Below, piece by piece: positions 45,503 to 54,802 of a DNA stretch of 64,000 nucleotides (position 1 is the stretch's first letter; each line of letters starts with the position of its first letter). The notes beneath the pieces are model-generated. The model worked only from the letters and a program-made list of their open reading frames with translations, did not search any database and was not told where the DNA came from. This DNA is from Ureibacillus terrenus (lineage in GTDB: Bacteria; Bacillota; Bacilli; Bacillales_A; Planococcaceae), in assembly GCF_006569205.1 (NCBI RefSeq), contig NZ_VIGD01000001.1, positions 173,065 to 237,064 of the forward strand, given 5' to 3'. Made by a program: the position numbers and the translations under genes.

Positions 45503-47410
45503 TTATACGTTTTGAGGCTGCACCGGCAACACTTTTAGAAACTCGGAACGGACGTCATTGTCTTCTTCATTCAAGAAAATATGGATATCCCCATAATCCT
45601 TCTCAGTCCGAATAAGCCGGCCAATTCCCTGCTGCAATCGCAGCAACATAAACGGCAAATCCACTTCTTCGAACGGTTTTCCTGCAAATTTTCTTTTCGC
45701 TTCAAAAAGCGGATCCTTCGGCGGGAATGGCAATTCATAGATGATAATTTGGGTCAAAGATTCCTCCGGCAAGTCAACCCCTTCCCATAAATGATAGGAA
45801 CAGAGAGTTTTTAGGGCGCCGTTTTGGAAATCTTTAATAATGGATGTTAATTCTCTATCCCCTTCAAAGCCGACTGTTAAACGTGACATTAGCGGCAATT
45901 TTTCCTTAAATTTCAACATCGATTGTCTGGATTTAAACAATACCAATGTTTTCTTATTTTGGTTCAGCAATTCTTCCACTTTTTTCACTTTTTCTTCATC
46001 GGAGAGCCCATGTAAATAAATATTCATGACTTCATCATAATCAAATGGAGAAGGCACACTGAAATGCTGATATTTTTTCACTCCTAAGCTGGAAGCGATA
46101 TAAGAGAAATCTTTGTTCACAGATAGCGTTGCGGATGAAAAGATAATCGGAATTTTGTTGGAGAACAGTTTTTCCTCCAATACTTCCGTTATTAATCTCG
46201 GCATGATGACCAGTGTATCTTCCCCGTCGGTATCTTCCAGCCAGTCAATGGCGTCGCTTTTGGAAATGAATATTTTCAACGCTTCTTCATAGTCTTCTAA
46301 AAATTCCTCGACGATATTCAGTTCGTATTCCGGAATGACATACATTTCCGATTCGAATACAAATTCTTCTAATAATTGTTCCACATCTTCAATCAACTGC
46401 TTTCCTAAAGCCAGTAACCGATCCGATTTGCGGATTTTTTTGCGGTCATCATCAGACGGAATGACATCATCCTGGAGCTGATCGAAGAACAGTTCATGAT
46501 CATCCTGCAATTTTTCCATTGCATATAAAGTGCTTTCTCGGATATCGTCCACCATGATCCGATCCAATAATTTCATAATTGTATAATTTTGCACTTTATA
46601 TGTCATGGCCTTTTGTGCTGCATACTCCAATAAATGTCCTTCATCCAGAACTATCATCGACACTTCAGGTAGCAACGTCAACTGTCCTTCGCGTTTCCGG
46701 GATTCTTTCGTTGCCAGATGTTCCATTAAAAAGTCTTGGGAACAAATAATTAAATCCTTTGCTTTTCGATAATGGGACCGATGCAATGTTTGGCCGCACC
46801 GGTTTCGTTTCTCGCAAACACTGCATTGCATGATCGAATTGTAATTAACCTTTTTCCAATTTTCATCGCTGATTTGCGGAAAATCACTTCTCGCACCGTA
46901 AAGGGGGATCTGCACAGCGGAACTTTCCGAATAAACTTCTTCCGGAATCGCGAAGGCTATTTCGTCGATCCATTCGCCCTCTTCATATACTTCCGCTTCT
47001 TCCAAACGTTTCAAACATAAATATTGATCACGGGATTTCGCAAGCCTTACATCGATGTTCAACCCTAAATGCTTTTCGATTTTTGCGATATCCCCTTCTT
47101 CTTTTACCAGCTGGTCAATCAATGTTTCATCTGCGCAAGCGATCAACGCCGGCTTCCCTTTATAGCGGGCATAAGCAATGGCGGGCAATAAATATGCTAA
47201 GGTTTTTCCCGTGCCGACTCCCGCTTCCGCAAACAATACATTCTTTTCTTTTAACGCATTGATTACTTGATAGCACATAAAAATCTGTTCATCGCGGCAT
47301 TCGAAGCCCTTTTCGGGCAAAATATCATAAAACACGTCGCCAATCCAATCCGCGAGCGAATCAAAAAAACTTTTTTCCTTTGATAATTCAAAAGGTATTG
47401 ATGATTGCAT
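45503..47410 (-). CDS. ypvA: DinG/XPD-family helicase YpvA
   Basis: 635 residues. Walker A is AEAGVGTGKTLAYLLPA, DEAH-type box LDEGHLLEY, C-terminal LWEGVDLPEESL and QGIGRLIRTEKDYGD. Cysteines near residue 155 and in CSVCEKRNRCG resemble the Fe-S cluster set of XPD-like helicases. B. subtilis ypvA lies next to ypsC as here. It probably unwinds DNA in repair. ATG 47410 follows AAGGAGA; TTG 47416 overlaps the spacing. Confidence 0.88.
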   Translation of the reverse strand: MQSSIPFELSKEKSFFDSLADWIGDVFYDILPEKGFECRDEQIFMCYQVINALKEKNVLFAEAGVGTGKTLAYLLPAIAYARYKGKPALIACADETLIDQLVKEEGDIAKIEKHLGLNIDVRLAKSRDQYLCLKRLEEAEVYEEGEWIDEIAFAIPEEVYSESSAVQIPLYGARSDFPQISDENWKKVNYNSIMQCSVCEKRNRCGQTLHRSHYRKAKDLIICSQDFLMEHLATKESRKREGQLTLLPEVSMIVLDEGHLLEYAAQKAMTYKVQNYTIMKLLDRIMVDDIRESTLYAMEKLQDDHELFFDQLQDDVIPSDDDRKKIRKSDRLLALGKQLIEDVEQLLEEFVFESEMYVIPEYELNIVEEFLEDYEEALKIFISKSDAIDWLEDTDGEDTLVIMPRLITEVLEEKLFSNKIPIIFSSATLSVNKDFSYIASSLGVKKYQHFSVPSPFDYDEVMNIYLHGLSDEEKVKKVEELLNQNKKTLVLFKSRQSMLKFKEKLPLMSRLTVGFEGDRELTSIIKDFQNGALKTLCSYHLWEGVDLPEESLTQIIIYELPFPPKDPLFEAKRKFAGKPFEEVDLPFMLLRLQQGIGRLIRTEKDYGDIHIFLNEEDNDVRSEFLKVLPVQPQNV

Positions 47411-47576
47411 TTTCAAATCTCCTTTTTCAATGCCTATTTTTAGACATTAAGAAAGTGTCTCGAAATCATTCAAGACACTTCATGTTCTAAACCTTGTCCT
47501 AAACGATGTATTGCAATAATTTAATTATAAAAAACCCGACATAAAATAACAATATTCGAGGTTTATAGAACAACAA

Positions 47577-48719
47577 TCAATAATTTTTTTTGTTTGATTT
47601 TTGTCCCCAGAATTGATAAAAATCTGTGCGGATGAACCCGTTATATAATTTGCGTTTTTTTGTTGCCTTCTTCCCGTATAATTGTTCAAAGTTGGACATG
47701 GAAGACAGCATGTAGACGGACCATGTAGGATAATTTTTCATAATTTTCCCCAGTTCCCGAATGACTCTCTCAATTTCTTCCCTTTCCCCGATCCGTTCAC
47801 CATATGGGGGATTGGAGATGATCACGCCATCCGTTAAATCCGTAGTGAAATCTGTCGCTTGCATTTGCTTAAAGGTGATCAAATCACCGAAACCTGCTTC
47901 CAATGCATTCTCCTTTGCAATTTTTATCATTCTATGATCAATATCTGTTCCCAAAATATCAAGCGGCTGGTCGTAATTCGCCAAGTCTTCCGCTTCTATG
48001 CGGGCATCGTCCCATATTTTTTTATCCATCCAATCCCATTGTTCGGAAATGAAATCTCTATTATATCCCGGGGCAATGTTCTGGCCAATCATTGCCGCTT
48101 CAATCGGAATCGTGCCCGAGCCGCAAAACAGGTCCACAAAAGGACGGTGGGGCGACCATTTGGAGATTTTTACCAATGCAGCTGCCAACGTCTCTTTTAA
48201 AGGAGCTTCCCCTTGTCCAACCCGATAGCCGCGTTTGTGAAGTCCTGCACCGCTTGTATCAATGGTAAGTGTTGCCATATCTTTCAAAATTGATACTTCA
48301 ATTTTATAGGTTGCTCCCGATTCATCTAAAAACCCTAGCCTTTTATAAGCCTGTTTTAACCTTTCTACAACCGCTTTTTTTACAATCGCCTGGCAATCCG
48401 GAACACTGTATAATTTGGATTTAACCGACTTGCCGCTGACAGGAAAATTTGCATCTACAGGCAAGTATTGTTCCCACTCTACAGCTTTTGTGTTTTCAAA
48501 CAATTCTTCGAATGTGGTCGCCGGGAATTGGGCGACGACAATCTTTACCCGATCGGCAACTCTCAGCCACAGATTTGTTCTGGCAATCGCTCTTTCATCA
48601 CCTTCAAAAAAAATTTTTCCGTTTTCCGTGCGAGTTTCATATCCTAATGCTTTTACCTCTTCCGCAACGACAGACTCTAATCCCATTGCCGAAGTAGCCA
48701 CTAATTGAAAATTTGTCAT
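47577..48719 (-). CDS. ypsC: THUMP-domain RNA methyltransferase (YpsC, RlmL-like)
   Basis: 380 residues. A ferredoxin-like/THUMP N-terminal part (to about residue 165) precedes a Rossmann methyltransferase with VDLFCGSGTIPIEAAMI, DIDHRMIKIAKENA and catalytic NPPYGER. It matches the N-terminal half of E. coli RlmL, which makes m2G2445 in 23S rRNA. ATG 48719 lies 9 nt after AAGGATGG; ATG 48725 is too close. Lies downstream of rnpB as in B. subtilis. Confidence 0.9.
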   Translation of the reverse strand: MTNFQLVATSAMGLESVVAEEVKALGYETRTENGKIFFEGDERAIARTNLWLRVADRVKIVVAQFPATTFEELFENTKAVEWEQYLPVDANFPVSGKSVKSKLYSVPDCQAIVKKAVVERLKQAYKRLGFLDESGATYKIEVSILKDMATLTIDTSGAGLHKRGYRVGQGEAPLKETLAAALVKISKWSPHRPFVDLFCGSGTIPIEAAMIGQNIAPGYNRDFISEQWDWMDKKIWDDARIEAEDLANYDQPLDILGTDIDHRMIKIAKENALEAGFGDLITFKQMQATDFTTDLTDGVIISNPPYGERIGEREEIERVIRELGKIMKNYPTWSVYMLSSMSNFEQLYGKKATKKRKLYNGFIRTDFYQFWGQKSNKKNY

Positions 48720-48857
48720 GAACATCCATCCTTGATTATTACATATTTCCAAACAATTAATTATACCATGAATCTGTTTGACAAGAAATATTTTCCTTCC
48801 AGCATATATTCCTGCTTTTTCAAAATTTCATTTTCCTTATACGATACTTCCATTTAT

Positions 48858-48890
48858 ACAAAAAGAAAACCCTCCTTCACAGGAGAGTCT
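48858..48890 (-). terminator. Terminator downstream of rnpB
   Basis: On the minus strand ACTCTCCT and AGGAGGGT pair around GTGA, then TTTCTTTTT. Confidence 0.65.
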
Positions 48891-48937
48891 GTACGGCCAA
48901 GTTTATGTATAAACATTTTATTTTAAAGTTGCCCACT

Positions 48938-49365
48938 ATGCACCATAGTGATTTCTGTAAGCCATGTTCTGTCCCTGCGTACTCAAGCGGCTTTCGCCTC
49001 GTACTGTCAGGTAGTAATCATCTATCTACGGGAAGAAGAATTCTCCCCGTCCCTCCCTCCGTTCATTTCCTTCGGGAGGGCTCCCCTACCATAATTTGGG
49101 TTTCTCACTCGTGGGGTTTACCGCGTTCCACCTTCACCGTTTCCAGTGAAGCTACGTCACTGTGGCACTTTTCAGGAAGTGTCGACCATATCGCATAGCG
49201 CGACTTAGGTCTTCCTTCCGCCGTCAAAGCTGTGGGAAGCTTTGCCTTACCTTATGGTTTCGGTAAGCACGAACACTACGGTCATCTCAGAGCCGTGTGA
49301 GCATGGACTTTCCTCTACAAACGTCTGAACGTTTGCAGCGATTACTCGAAACCACTATGGTGCAT
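48938..49365 (-). ncRNA. rnpB: RNase P RNA, Bacillus B type
   Basis: On the minus strand the 5' part TAATCGCTGCAAACG, GAGGAAAGTCCATGCTC, and the 3' part TAGATAGATGATTACTACC and ACATGGCTTACAGAA are the conserved RNase P segments. GTAGTGTTCGTG and GTGGAACGCGGTAAACCCC are B-type parts. The ends (GCACCATAGTGG and CACTATGGTGC) pair to form helix P1. It lies between gpsB and ypsC as in B. subtilis. The exact ends are accurate to a few nucleotides. Confidence 0.97.
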
Positions 49366-49370
49366 CTATC

Positions 49371-49399
49371 ATTATACTAGACAAATTTCTTAAAAACAA
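49371..49399 (-). promoter_or_regulatory. Sigma-A promoter of rnpB
   Basis: On the minus strand TTGTTT (49399-49394), 17-bp spacer, TATAAT (49376-49371), about 7 nt before the RNA start. Confidence 0.8.
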
Positions 49400-49412
49400 C
49401 TTGTGCATATTA

Positions 49413-49703
49413 TCAATCGTACAATTTATTGCCAAAAACATGCTTTTCCAGATTGGATAATCTCTTCAAAATATCGAAATTCGTGCTGCCCGCATATTGT
49501 GGCGTCTGTTGTTTTTTCAGCGTTTCTATTTCTTTTTTCAAACGCTCATTTTCTTCCTGCAATTCTTTGATCATTTTGTTGAAGTTGTCGTAATCTTCCA
49601 TAATTATATCTAAAAATTGATCCACTTCATCAATATTGTAACCCTTCATTTGCCGTTTGAATTCTTTCTCCAAAATCATTTTGGAATTTAATTTGATTTC
49701 CAT
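49413..49703 (-). CDS. gpsB: Cell division regulator GpsB
   Basis: 96 residues. LNSKMILEKEFKRQMKGYN and IDEVDQFLDIIMEDYDNF are the DivIVA-like N-terminal lipid-binding fold; a coiled coil (EELQEENERLKKEIETLKK region) and a short C-terminal helix (ILKRLSNLEKHVFG) follow. GpsB shuttles PBP1 between septum and side wall; ponA is in this window. ATG 49703 is 8 nt after GGAAGGG. Confidence 0.95.
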   Translation of the reverse strand: MEIKLNSKMILEKEFKRQMKGYNIDEVDQFLDIIMEDYDNFNKMIKELQEENERLKKEIETLKKQQTPQYAGSTNFDILKRLSNLEKHVFGNKLYD

Positions 49704-49864
49704 CCACATCGCCCTTCCATCGATACATACGCATTTTATATTATACCACATATAAACTTATAAAAGGACAGGAAAGCACTGCAAAAATGCGATTTTTACA
49801 AATTTCGACACCATTCCTGGATATGGTTTTGTCGCCATTTGCGCTTCACCGGGAAATATTAGTC

Positions 49865-51127
49865 TTAGGGCGCTTCGGAATATTTCCGAAGCTTTCCTTT
49901 TAATCGCTGCAATCGTTTATCCCAATGCTCCAATTGTCTTTTCTTTTGCTCCTCATTCAAAAAATCAGCTTTCCGGATGATTTCTATACCTTCGATTGTA
50001 TACTGCAATGCTTTTGAATACTCTTTCATTCGATGTTCAAACATCATGGCCAGCTGTTCCAATGCATTTAATTTTTTTCTCCCCTCAATTGTATGAAGGG
50101 CCTTTTGAAAAGATTCGGCCGATTCCTTGAACTGTTTGTTCCGCTTTTGTTGAAATGCCAAATAGTAGTAGGCCAGCCCCGCTTCTTCTTCATCAAATTG
50201 TTTCGTTACAGCCGATAAAACCTGCTCGCTCTGTTTATGCTCCTTTAAATCGTTGTACCATTTGCCGATATTTGTATAAGTGACAGCCCCATCCTGCAAC
50301 ACGCGGTCAAGCAGAAGGCTTGTGGAATGAATATATAGGGTTAACAGGGATAGGATATCCCACTCATTATGCTGCAGAACTTTCACCAATCCGGAGGCGT
50401 TCCCGCTTTTTACCGCATCCGAATAAATGACCGGCGCAAGAAAACCGGGAATATCATGATCCCGTTTAATCCCCAATTTTTCTTCTTCCACTTTAATTAA
50501 TTTTAATCTTTCTAATTGATTTTTCCATATTCTTTTTGAACTATGAAATAGATCGATTTGTCTAGGCGATTGCAATTTAGGCAGATAGTTTTTATTGAAA
50601 GTCCATCTGGTCTCGAGCTGCGGCCAATCAAAACTTTTTCCATTATAAGTGACCACTGTTTTCCCCGGTTGCCACAACTTTGATTCAAATAAAAACGCCG
50701 CCTCGTTTGCCGGATCGGCCAATACGTATTGATTCAGCACAAATTCTTCTTCATCCGCTTCAAGAAATCCGAGGAGGAAAATGTGAGTTCCGGCACCCTT
50801 CAGTCCGGTCGTTTCCGTATCAAAAAACAGTACATTTTCTTCCTGATTGATGGAAAAAGGATGTTCGATTTCCGCCTTCTCCCACTTTTCCACCGCATGA
50901 AAAAATTGCTTCAATTCATATTTTCCATGCCGATAGTCCGACGGATAGCGTACTTGTCTTTTACATACGACGCCGAAATCATTTTCCACAATGGAAAGCC
51001 CAGCTTTTTTCCATTCATCAATATAAGCTGGCCTTTCCGGTTTTTTGTATACGGTTTTTTCAGGTTGTTCCGTTTTCTTTTTTCCGAGCATTTTTTTCAG
51101 CTGCAAAATTTTCGTTTCGTAGCCCAT
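49865..51127 (-). CDS. mrfB: MrfB (YprB), RNase H-like exonuclease with TPR-like C-terminus
   Basis: 420 residues. The nuclease domain has LFFDTETTGLKGAGTHIFLLG (Asp, Glu), TYNGKSFDWPQLE (Asp) and HNEWDILSLLTLY (Asp). The last 130 residues are helical repeats (ALAYYYLAFQQKRNKQF, ALHTIEGRKKL, ALEQLAMMFEHRM) of TPR type. MrfA and MrfB repair mitomycin C adducts in B. subtilis independently of UvrABC. It starts 4 nt after mrfA. Confidence 0.93.
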   Translation of the reverse strand: MGYETKILQLKKMLGKKKTEQPEKTVYKKPERPAYIDEWKKAGLSIVENDFGVVCKRQVRYPSDYRHGKYELKQFFHAVEKWEKAEIEHPFSINQEENVLFFDTETTGLKGAGTHIFLLGFLEADEEEFVLNQYVLADPANEAAFLFESKLWQPGKTVVTYNGKSFDWPQLETRWTFNKNYLPKLQSPRQIDLFHSSKRIWKNQLERLKLIKVEEEKLGIKRDHDIPGFLAPVIYSDAVKSGNASGLVKVLQHNEWDILSLLTLYIHSTSLLLDRVLQDGAVTYTNIGKWYNDLKEHKQSEQVLSAVTKQFDEEEAGLAYYYLAFQQKRNKQFKESAESFQKALHTIEGRKKLNALEQLAMMFEHRMKEYSKALQYTIEGIEIIRKADFLNEEQKKRQLEHWDKRLQRLKGKLRKYSEAP

Positions 51128-51131
51128 GCAA

Positions 51132-53405
51132 TCACATCACTTCATTTAATAAAATGTTTAATATTTTCAATACTTTTTCTTTCCCGTCCGTTAAATGATC
51201 TTGAGCCCCGATACAGGAAGGACAACCTTGCTCGCATGGACAAGATTGTACATGCTGGATCGTCAATTCTAAAATCGGTACAAGGAGATCATAAACTTTT
51301 TCGCTTAATCCGATTCCTCCGGGATAGCTGTCGTAAATAAACAATGTCGGTCTTCCGTTGTGGACGGCCTTCACTTGGGGAACGACTGTCACATCTTTCC
51401 GGTCGCACTGAATAAAGACCGGAATGAAAGATCCGATGGCATAGGCGGCACCTGTCAATGCATCCGTTAGCATTTCTTCCGACCAATTTTCAGGGAGGCT
51501 GAAAGAAATCCACGTTGCATTTGTATGCATCTCCATCGGAGGAATATGGACTTTTCCCGATCCGATATTGTCGAGAGTCGTCATATGGATCTTTTTGAAA
51601 ATTGTAGGAACAGCCACCAGGCTTACATCTCCGTAACTGACCGTCACGTCTTCGTATGACGCTGCTTTATCTTCACTTAATACTTTCAGCTCAACCGCTA
51701 AATTGGCATCCGTGTAATAATTGACATCCACTTCCCGCACATAGGCTTTTTTCTCTTCCCAATCAAGTTTTTCCACTTGGTATTGGACCCCTTGGTGCAG
51801 GTAGATTGCCTCTTCATGCAAAAGGGTCATGGCGGAGTAAGTATCCATTTCTCCAATGACTTTCGTACCTCCCGGAACCGTTTGGTCAATGATGACCACA
51901 TTCTCTTCGGCAGCGGAACGCAAATTCACGTCTTTTGCCGGGAAACGGTCGCTCATCCAGTAGTAATGGGCATTCGTTTTTACTAAAACGCCTTCCTCCT
52001 GCAAATATTCCAGCAATTCCTGCACCTCAAATTCGCCATACGTATCATCCGTTGAAAAAGGCAATTCAAAAGATGCACATTTTAAATGGCTCATTAAAAT
52101 AAGGATATTTTCCGGATTGATCAACGCTTCTTCCGGGGAATTCCCCAATAAATAATCGGGATGGTTGACGATATATTGATCAAGGGCAGAAGAATTGGCC
52201 ACATAAATAATCAAAGCGGAATCTTGTCTTCTTCCCGCCCGCCCCGCCTGCTGCCAGGCGCTGGCAATGTTTCCTGGGTATCCGGTCATAATGCAGGCTT
52301 GCAGCTGGCCAATATCCACCCCTAATTCAAGGGCATTTGTGCTGACGACAATTTGAATGGACCCATCCCTTAACCCTTTCTCAATTCTTCGACGTTCTGA
52401 CGGCAGATAGCCTCCCCGGTAGCCTTGAATGGACCCGTCATTGATTTTATTTTTTGTCAATTCTTTTAAATAGGTAACAAGCCGTTCCACAGTAACTCTG
52501 GATTTGGCAAACACGATGGTCTGGATGCCCGCTTTGTAAAGCCGCGCAGCCAAGTTTGTGGCCTCCAGCACAGCACTTCTCCGGACGCCAAAAGTCTTAT
52601 GGACAATTGGAGGATTATAAAAAATGAAGGTTTTTTTTCCTGCAGGCGCCCCCGATTTCTCGATCAGCACATGTTTTGTGTTCGTCAATTTTTCCGCCAG
52701 CTCTTTTGGATTTTTGATGGTTGCGGAAGTGCATATAAAAATTGGTTGGCTGCCGTAAAATTCGCAAATGCGGACCAGGCGGCGCAGCACATGGGCAACA
52801 TGGCTTCCAAATACTCCCTTATAAGTATGCAGTTCATCGATGACGATAAACTTTAAATTTTCAAAAAGGGATACCCATTTCGTATGATGCGGCAAAATGC
52901 CCGAATGCAGCATATCCGGATTCGTCATCACAATGTGTCCTGCTTTCCGCACCTTTTGGCGAATATTCGGCGCTGTATCTCCATCATATGTATAGCAATA
53001 AATTTCCTCATTCATCGAATCAATCAAGTCGTTCAAATCGGCCTTTTGGTCCTGCGCCAACGCTTTGGTCGGAAATAGATAAATCGCTCTTGTGGAAGAA
53101 TCCTCCAAAATTTTTTGCAGCACCGGCAAATGATAACATAAAGATTTCCCGGAGGCCGTCGGAGTGATGGCCGTAAAGGATTTGCCGGCAAGGGCCAAAT
53201 CAAAGGCCTGGCGTTGGTGGGAATACAGTTTTTCAATGCCCCGCTCTAACAGCGCTTTTTTCAAAGAAGGATGAAGGCAATCGGGAAAATCCTCATATTC
53301 CCCCTCCCGACCCTCAATCGTGGCAATATGGACAATATTTTGTTTTAATTCCTCATCCTGCTGCCATTCGTTGATCAATTCATCAATCGTCCTGATTTTC
53401 TTCAC
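51132..53405 (-). CDS. mrfA: MrfA (YprA), DEAD/H-box helicase with C-terminal DUF1998
   Basis: 757 residues. Helicase motifs: TPTASGKSLCYHLP (Walker A), VIDELHTYKGVFG, STNALELGVDIG and QQAGRAGRRQDSA. The C-terminal DUF1998 part ends with the metal-binding CPCEQGCPSCIGA set of Cys. With mrfB it forms the mitomycin repair pair. GTG 53405 follows GGAGGA and lies 23 nt inside the end of yppE. Confidence 0.95.
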   Translation of the reverse strand: MKKIRTIDELINEWQQDEELKQNIVHIATIEGREGEYEDFPDCLHPSLKKALLERGIEKLYSHQRQAFDLALAGKSFTAITPTASGKSLCYHLPVLQKILEDSSTRAIYLFPTKALAQDQKADLNDLIDSMNEEIYCYTYDGDTAPNIRQKVRKAGHIVMTNPDMLHSGILPHHTKWVSLFENLKFIVIDELHTYKGVFGSHVAHVLRRLVRICEFYGSQPIFICTSATIKNPKELAEKLTNTKHVLIEKSGAPAGKKTFIFYNPPIVHKTFGVRRSAVLEATNLAARLYKAGIQTIVFAKSRVTVERLVTYLKELTKNKINDGSIQGYRGGYLPSERRRIEKGLRDGSIQIVVSTNALELGVDIGQLQACIMTGYPGNIASAWQQAGRAGRRQDSALIIYVANSSALDQYIVNHPDYLLGNSPEEALINPENILILMSHLKCASFELPFSTDDTYGEFEVQELLEYLQEEGVLVKTNAHYYWMSDRFPAKDVNLRSAAEENVVIIDQTVPGGTKVIGEMDTYSAMTLLHEEAIYLHQGVQYQVEKLDWEEKKAYVREVDVNYYTDANLAVELKVLSEDKAASYEDVTVSYGDVSLVAVPTIFKKIHMTTLDNIGSGKVHIPPMEMHTNATWISFSLPENWSEEMLTDALTGAAYAIGSFIPVFIQCDRKDVTVVPQVKAVHNGRPTLFIYDSYPGGIGLSEKVYDLLVPILELTIQHVQSCPCEQGCPSCIGAQDHLTDGKEKVLKILNILLNEVM

Positions 53406-53760
53406 GATGGTCCTCCTCCAAATATCTTAGCAATGTAGAAAGAATGAAACGGACGGAATGGACGGATTGGAAAAATCTTTTCTTGCCCGTTTCTTTATAA
53501 AAGGATTCAACCACAAACTTGTCCATCGTTTCGGCGGCACTTTGAATTTGTTGTTTCCGCAAATATTTGGGCCGGTGTTCCTCTATCCATTGAATGGCTG
53601 ATGCTTCCCACGATTCAAGCAATTCATGGATGTGATCGGCATACGGCTTTACTTCCTCAAAAAAATTAGGTGTGGCGTCAAGTTTTCTCATTTTCAAGAA
53701 ACGATTCCTTGACGCATCACACTCTTCAAGCAGCCGTTTTGTCAACTCCAACAGTTCCAT
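53383..53760 (-). CDS. yppE: DUF1798-family protein YppE
   Basis: 125 residues, an all-helical cytoplasmic protein. FFEEVKPYADHIHELLESWE, PKYLRKQQIQSAAE and SFYKETGKKRFFQSVHSVRFIL match the YppE pattern, and yppE lies by recU and mrfA in B. subtilis. Function unknown. It overlaps mrfA by 23 bp. The start at 53760 has AAAGGTCTG-type upstream sequence, weaker than its neighbours. Confidence 0.8.
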   Translation of the reverse strand: MELLELTKRLLEECDASRNRFLKMRKLDATPNFFEEVKPYADHIHELLESWEASAIQWIEEHRPKYLRKQQIQSAAETMDKFVVESFYKETGKKRFFQSVHSVRFILSTLLRYLEEDHREENQDD

Positions 53761-53798
53761 AGAATACAGACCTTTCTAAATATCCAGTTTATCAAAAT

Positions 53799-53996
53799 CT
53801 ATTCTAATTCACTATTAAAAGGGGAACAAGTATTCTTTACATGAATATTCTTTTCTGCTAAGCTTACTTTCTGATGAGCGGAAACAATCTGGCCAAAAAA
53901 GTAGTCACTGATCATGGCCCGCTCGTTTTCAAACCTGGCAGTCATCAATTCGTCCAAACAATCTAATTGGGATATAAGAAATTGAAATCTGTTCAT
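53799..53996 (-). CDS. Small hypothetical protein, 65 residues
   Basis: A very strong AAAGGAGGT lies 5 nt before the ATG. The product is helical (LISQLDCLDELMTARF, FFGQIVSAHQKVSLAE) with two Cys and no membrane segment. It is divergent from recU and precedes yppE in the same direction. B. subtilis has small ypp genes here, but I cannot match it to one. Confidence 0.6.
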   Translation of the reverse strand: MNRFQFLISQLDCLDELMTARFENERAMISDYFFGQIVSAHQKVSLAEKNIHVKNTCSPFNSELE

Positions 53997-54157
53997 TCGG
54001 TTACCTCCTTTTCTTTGTTAATTCCATAAACGGAGGAAAATACCTTTCGCCAGGCAAAACTAGACATCGTTAGCTAAAAGAACAATTTTTTCGATAAATT
54101 TTTATGTTAAACTTATTACTAGATTTGGATATCATTTTTTTTAGAGGGTGATTTGCG

Positions 54158-54775
54158 GTGCTGAAATATCCAAACGGAAAACCTTATAATCCGAAAAATA
54201 TAACTTCCAAGAATACGATGAATAAAAAAAGTAAAGATTTCTCCTTTGGAAATCGCGGGAAAACCCTTGAAGATGAAATCAATGAGACAAATGCATACTA
54301 TTTAAGCAGGCAGATTGCCATCATTCATAAGAAACCTGTTCCAATCCAAATCGTCAAAGTAGAGTACCCGAAAAGAAGTGCGGCAGTCATTCGGGAAGCG
54401 TATTTCCGCACTCCATCAACAACGGATTATAATGGTGTTTGGAACGGTTACTATATCGATTTCGAGGCAAAGGAAACCGAAAGTACAACATCTTTTCCGT
54501 TAAAAAACGTCCATGAACATCAAATCACCCATATGAAAAATGTCGTCAATCAGCAAGGAATTGCATTTACGATTGTAAGATTTTCGAAACTTAATCGGTA
54601 TTTTTTGCTTCCTTTTTCAGTTTTATACGAAGCGTGGAGCAATATGAAAAAAGGGGGAAGAAAATCGATCCCTCTGGGAACCTTTGAAAGCAAAAGCTAC
54701 GAAATTATACCGGGATATAATCCTAGAATTGATTATATAAGCGCTATTAAAAAATTAATTTCCGGCGAAAACTGA
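54158..54775 (+). CDS. recU: Holliday junction resolvase RecU
   Basis: 205 residues. FGNRGKTLEDEINETN (active-site Glu), YNGVWNGYYIDFEAKET (catalytic Asp and E-x-K) and FPLKNVHEHQITHM are the family motifs. RecU cuts four-way junctions during recombination and chromosome segregation. GTG 54158 follows AGAGGGTG. It is followed by ponA after 27 nt, the conserved recU-ponA pair. Confidence 0.95.
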   Translation: MLKYPNGKPYNPKNITSKNTMNKKSKDFSFGNRGKTLEDEINETNAYYLSRQIAIIHKKPVPIQIVKVEYPKRSAAVIREAYFRTPSTTDYNGVWNGYYIDFEAKETESTTSFPLKNVHEHQITHMKNVVNQQGIAFTIVRFSKLNRYFLLPFSVLYEAWSNMKKGGRKSIPLGTFESKSYEIIPGYNPRIDYISAIKKLISGEN

Positions 54776-54802
54776 TAGTTTTAATAAAGCGAGGAGATCA
54801 CA